The notes below the pieces were generated by a model. It worked only from the letters and a program-made list of their open reading frames with translations. It was not told the DNA's origin and did no database searches. The position numbers were made by a program, and so were the translations under genes. Shown in pieces: positions 60,601-64,000 of a DNA stretch of 64,000 nucleotides. Source of the DNA: Boletus sp. NGJ. Taxonomy: Eukaryota; Basidiomycota; Agaricomycetes; Boletales; Boletaceae. Location: NCBI GenBank assembly GCA_019096195.1, contig JAGTXK010000121.1:1-64000 (forward strand), in the 5' to 3' direction. Each line of letters begins with the position of its first letter. The stretch's first letter is position 1.

Positions 60601-61255
60601 GATAGAATTCACCACCTTCTCAGCGGGGTGCCGTACGGCTGCCGGTGTGAAGGTACGTGCACTCTCATAGAGCCTCACACGTTCCGGTACGATGTTTTTG
60701 GGTATCTCCGATTTCTTGGTGTTAGACGCCTGACCCATAGGTGGAGGGGATGTGAACTCCTCGATGTCTTCCGAACCTTCCGAACCTTCCACAAAAAGAT
60801 TGGGCGATTCTTTAGCGCGACTCTTCCCTTTATTCGTGTACCCTGCGGGATAAGTGTCGAAGGCATGAACGGTTCTGTGAGATAGCATATTTATTGGATC
60901 CGGAGACGACGACTTTGGCGGGACGAGGGACACGTTCGCCGACCTCGTCAGAGCTAACTTCGAGATCGATAATCTCGGCGTCGTTTGAGAAAGTATGACT
61001 GCGATTGTTGGTCGCGCGAGGCGTTTCGATCAATTGAATATCGGGTTCAGTAACGTTATTACGAGGAGCCGGTCCTCTAGCATACGATGACGATGCGCCG
61101 TTGAGTGTCACAGCTGAGGAAACATCAAGCTTTTGGCGTTTCCGCGCACGGGGGTCAGCAACATGGTGGTACCCTTCGTAAGCCTTTGCCAAGAGAGTCT
61201 GGCGCACATTGGGGTTGCCCGGGCACCAGGGTTTGGAGTCGAGATTGTTTACCAT
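57662..61255 (-). CDS. Ulp2-type SUMO protease (C48 peptidase)
   Basis: Nuclear cysteine protease that removes SUMO chains. Minus strand, many exons. The N-terminal half is disordered and basic/acidic with a possible SUMO-interacting stretch EIIDLEVSSDE. The catalytic domain has all active-site parts: His in SSIHWYLAIICEP (58944-58946), Asp in FTLDSLGTRHP (58266-58268), the Gln-containing PVQPNTWDCGVYLLHF with the catalytic Cys at 58066-58068. Between His and Asp lies an insertion of ~190 residues, Ser/Asp-rich, with TDISVTSAVS. Such an insertion is typical of Ulp2 rather than Ulp1. The tail ends ARLRG at 57662. The 5' end is uncertain: exons up to about 61500 (RQLRPPLRPQDNPFSSRM upstream of ATG 61255) may belong to it. 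Confidence 0.85.
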
Positions 61256-61788
61256 CCGAGAAGAAAACGGATTATCTTGAGGACGCAAAGGAGGTCGAAG
61301 TTGGCGCTAGTGAGCAGAAGTAAGGTGGTGTGCAGTGGATAAGAATTGAGCTGTTTCTCACTTCATTCGGGGCTGATATTGGGGTTGGCGGGTTTCTCCA
61401 GCGACATCTGCAAGAACTGAAGGATGGATGAAAACGGGATCACAAGAACTTACGAAGTGTTTGAGGCATCCCTGTGATTGAGTGGACCGCGCATTGACTC
61501 GTGTACCATCGTGAACTTGCGCCTGTCACGACCGGGCCTGTCGTGGAACGCCTCAAAGGACGTTCTTGATCGTGTCGGAAGATGTCAAAATCAAGTCGTC
61601 GTGCGTTGTGCGTTGTGAGTTGTGCAGTAGAGGTCACAGCCAAACGCGAGAGTGTCCCTGTACTTGACCCATGCAGTCAAGATTGCAGGTACAGTAAAAG
61701 TCCGACAACCAACAAACTATTTGTCGTCTCTACCTACTACTAGTACACGTTTTTAGGCCAATTCAGAAATGTCAAAAACAACACTAGT

Positions 61789-63234
61789 CTACTCTTCAAG
61801 CCGCCTCAGCAAGCGGTAGAAATCCGCAACCAAGTACAAACTCCCTGTGACGACCACCAGATTCTCTTCCGTGGTGCTCGGGGCACCCTGTCCAACCTCC
61901 GTCCACTCGAACGCACTCTGCAGCTGACAGTCCACGGGAAGATCATTTGGTGCAGTCCATACATCTTCATCTCCGAGATGGACTATCTGTCTGACTGTGT
62001 CTTGTATTTCCAAGGGTGGGACACAAGTCACCCACGGCATACCTTCTGGGGGTGTAAAATGGAGGGCCGCAACCCTCACTTTGGCCATGGAACCATCAGC
62101 ACCATGTGGCAAAAAGATCGGAGACAACGTGTCGAAAGGTGCTTTCGGTGGTGAATGAGAGAGTGCAATGATGTACGTTATTTGCAAATTTGACCCTAGC
62201 TTGAGTTGAGCCGCAAGCTCGGAGATGTAAGAGGCAAGAGTTCTCGCGGAAGCGGCATTGTGAGCTCCGTCCACCAAAACGACCGACGGATCAAAAGTCG
62301 AATCTACCGTCACGGGTCGTGGTAGCGTGTGGAAGGTGAGCCTGCCAGGCCAAGAAGCACCCTCTATACCTGTACGAACAGTTTCGGTTGTGATCCGATG
62401 GGAAAGGTGGTCGAAAGTTATCAATGCAGAGACGACAGTCAAAGAAAGTGATAGGTTATCGAGCTGATGAGTGCCGTGCAATGGAAGCTTGGCGTGAATC
62501 GGTGAAGTAAACGGGGTGGAATAAAACGCGATGGGTTGTCCTGGAGGAGAGATGAAGGGTCGCTCAGAGGGCGAGAAATGATACTCCTCGCCTAAATGCA
62601 ACAGATGGACAGGTGTGGTGGTGATGAAGTGGCCACGTATCTCTGGGCCCTCAACGACGCGTCTGGCAGAGACCTCGACGACGGGGTATCTTTGTGCTCC
62701 AAGAACGAATGGCTTTCCGGACCTTGCGATTCTGGCTTTGTGTTCCGCAATGGACTCGATTGTATCTCCGAGAAATTTTTGATGGTCCAGATCGACTGCT
62801 GTAAGAACAGACACCAGAATGCAGTCGTCCGGAATGACATTGGTTGCATCGTGTCGACCCCCCATGCCAACCTCGAGCACCACTATATCGAGCTTGGCAG
62901 CTTCGAATATATGAAGCGCTGTCAGCGTCAAGAGTTCAAAGGGAGTCGCAGCAGTATTGAGGTGCTGATCCGCAGCGATGACGAGACTACGTGCATGGTC
63001 ATACACGAGCGGTGAGACGGGCTGGCCATTGATGAGGATGGCGTCGTGAACGGAGACGAGATGTGGGCTGTTGAACCTGCCAACGGAGAGTCCAGAGGCG
63101 TGTAGAATGGAGGCGATGAGGCATGTCACGCTGCCCTTCCCATTTGTCCCAGCAACGTGAATTGTCGGTCTCTTGAATGGCTCCAGGTGCGCTGCCAGCG
63201 GTCTAATACGTTCCAGACCGAGATGAATCGACAT
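61789..63234 (-). CDS. FOL3: Dihydrofolate synthase / folylpolyglutamate synthase-like
   Basis: Cytosolic Mur-ligase-type enzyme that joins glutamate to dihydropteroate in folate synthesis (Fol3 class). A single intronless frame of 481 residues, unusual for this intron-rich locus. Motifs: P-loop HVAGTNGKGSVTCLIASILH near residue 27, GRFNSPHLVSVHDAILINGQ, VLEVGMGGRHDATNVI, LDHQKFLGDTIESIAEHKA with the Lys-modified region, and LVDGAHNAASARTLASYI. The short N terminus and the DATNVI form favour dihydrofolate synthase over the polyglutamate synthase. It is divergent from the partial gene at 63388, with 153 bp between start codons. Confidence 0.93.
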   Translation of the reverse strand: MSIHLGLERIRPLAAHLEPFKRPTIHVAGTNGKGSVTCLIASILHASGLSVGRFNSPHLVSVHDAILINGQPVSPLVYDHARSLVIAADQHLNTAATPFELLTLTALHIFEAAKLDIVVLEVGMGGRHDATNVIPDDCILVSVLTAVDLDHQKFLGDTIESIAEHKARIARSGKPFVLGAQRYPVVEVSARRVVEGPEIRGHFITTTPVHLLHLGEEYHFSPSERPFISPPGQPIAFYSTPFTSPIHAKLPLHGTHQLDNLSLSLTVVSALITFDHLSHRITTETVRTGIEGASWPGRLTFHTLPRPVTVDSTFDPSVVLVDGAHNAASARTLASYISELAAQLKLGSNLQITYIIALSHSPPKAPFDTLSPIFLPHGADGSMAKVRVAALHFTPPEGMPWVTCVPPLEIQDTVRQIVHLGDEDVWTAPNDLPVDCQLQSAFEWTEVGQGAPSTTEENLVVVTGSLYLVADFYRLLRRLEE

Positions 63235-63387
63235 TCTCTAGTACGTGTACACCCCCAACTTCGCCGTCTTGTGTCGAGTTGCTTTGTTGGTTGACTACAA
63301 TGGAGTTCGGAACATCACCCCTTTGTCCCTCTCATCCAATATACAACCCATCCTCCCCTTACACACAGGGATACCAGTTCTCTCCCA

Positions 63388-64000
63388 ATGTACGAGACAG
63401 AAATCGACGTTAGTTCTAACATTTTTTATTGCTCTCGACACCCCCAGCTGACCATCGGATGACATCCCTCAGGACGCAATCAAACAGCTCCAGGCCGGCT
63501 CCCCCGGTGCACCCGCTGATTTGACATCCATCGCTCTTGCACCAACCTGTACTTTGGAGCAACACCATCTGATCACATCCGCCATTTATGCCACACTAGA
63601 TGACGCCCATCTTCAGATTTCAAAGAGGGACAAGAGCCTTCCTGTCCAACAAGTCTTATGCGTCGCGAGCCTGGCCTCCATCATCGTAAAGCGCCACGCG
63701 CGTTCGGAGGCGGATCGCACCCTCCAGGCTCTGGTGCTCCATTGGGCCGAGCTCCATCGGTGGATTCTGTATCTGAAGGGCGACTTTGTAGACCAAGAGA
63801 GTATTGATCTTTCATTTCGCCTCCTCGCCAAGAAATCCATTATTGACTTCCTGGGTGTCTGCGATGTTTCTTTCCTTCGTCATATGTTTGATCCCATCGT
63901 CGCATCTCCAGGCATCATCGCCACTCTCTTTTCCCTGTGGCGCATGGAAACACAGGACAGAAGGTTCTCTCTCCCAGCTGATCCACCGTCCCATCCTGTG
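63388..64000 (+). CDS. Partial hypothetical protein, cut by the window edge
   Basis: Exon 1 63388-63408 (MYETEID) joins through GTTAGT...CCTCAG to an open frame from 63473 that runs to the last base, 176 codons without a stop. The protein reads DAIKQLQAGSPGAPADLTSI, later VLCVASLASIIVKRHARSEA, LHRWILYLKGDFVDQESIDL and DFLGVCDVSFLRHMFDPIVA, helix-rich. It resembles the helical N-terminal parts of many agaricomycete MYND-finger proteins, but the finger, if any, would be beyond the edge. No in-frame ATG opens the long exon, so the start depends on the short first exon. Confidence 0.6.

Noticed and set aside
1-64000. tRNA, rRNA, CRISPR arrays, prokaryote-style operons or a secondary-metabolite cluster
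   Set aside because: No tRNA-like box pairs, no spaced direct repeats, and no polyketide, peptide or terpene synthase genes were seen.

Overview
The window is nuclear DNA from a filamentous basidiomycete, most likely an agaricomycete. Genes are dense and split by many short introns (about 45-60 nt, GT...AG). Proteins such as Mon1, Pob3, alpha-actinin, Smc6 and the Mit_KHE1 family protein have the fungal form, and there is no operon-like layout. I saw no tRNA, rRNA, CRISPR array or organellar sequence. Exon boundaries below were worked out by hand from frame, splice signals and family conservation. Where exon coordinates are listed, the exon lengths add up to a whole number of codons.

Layout. 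0.1-5 kb: guanine deaminase, MON1 and mitoribosomal mS41, all on plus. 5-10 kb: a C2H2 zinc-finger protein, a Scm3/HJURP-like candidate and a Cdc25/Acr2-type rhodanese. 10-15.5 kb: COX20, a GFO/IDH/MocA dehydrogenase and a Mit_KHE1 family protein on minus, then a small basic protein on plus. 15.9-18.9 kb: two decayed tandem phytanoyl-CoA-dioxygenase-like genes. 19-26.3 kb: a ZIP transporter, the mRNA 5'-triphosphatase, and a divergent pair, Rad60-like and GCFC/PAXBP1-like. 27-33 kb: two tandem aquaglyceroporins separated by a degraded LINE. 33-38 kb: a polytopic membrane protein, a homeodomain protein and a DCAF4-like WD40 protein. 38-47 kb: an RA-PH protein, POB3 (FACT) and alpha-actinin. 47-50.4 kb: VDAC, a small basic protein and BCKDH E1-alpha. 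50.8-61.3 kb: SMC6, a single-pass membrane protein and a ULP2-type SUMO protease. 61.8-64 kb: dihydrofolate synthase and a truncated gene at the edge.

How the genes fit together. Most are unrelated housekeeping genes, often arranged as divergent pairs with very short shared promoters (85-220 bp). Two loose themes recur: mitochondria (mS41, COX20, Mit_KHE1, VDAC, BCKDH E1-alpha) and chromatin or SUMO biology (Scm3-like, Rad60-like, Pob3, Smc6, Ulp2). I found no clear undescribed multi-gene system. The most interesting signals are a set of apparent GC-AG introns, one visible as a GT-to-GC change between the two aquaporin copies; a set of very small exons; and a splice-site anomaly inside the Walker A motif of SMC6.
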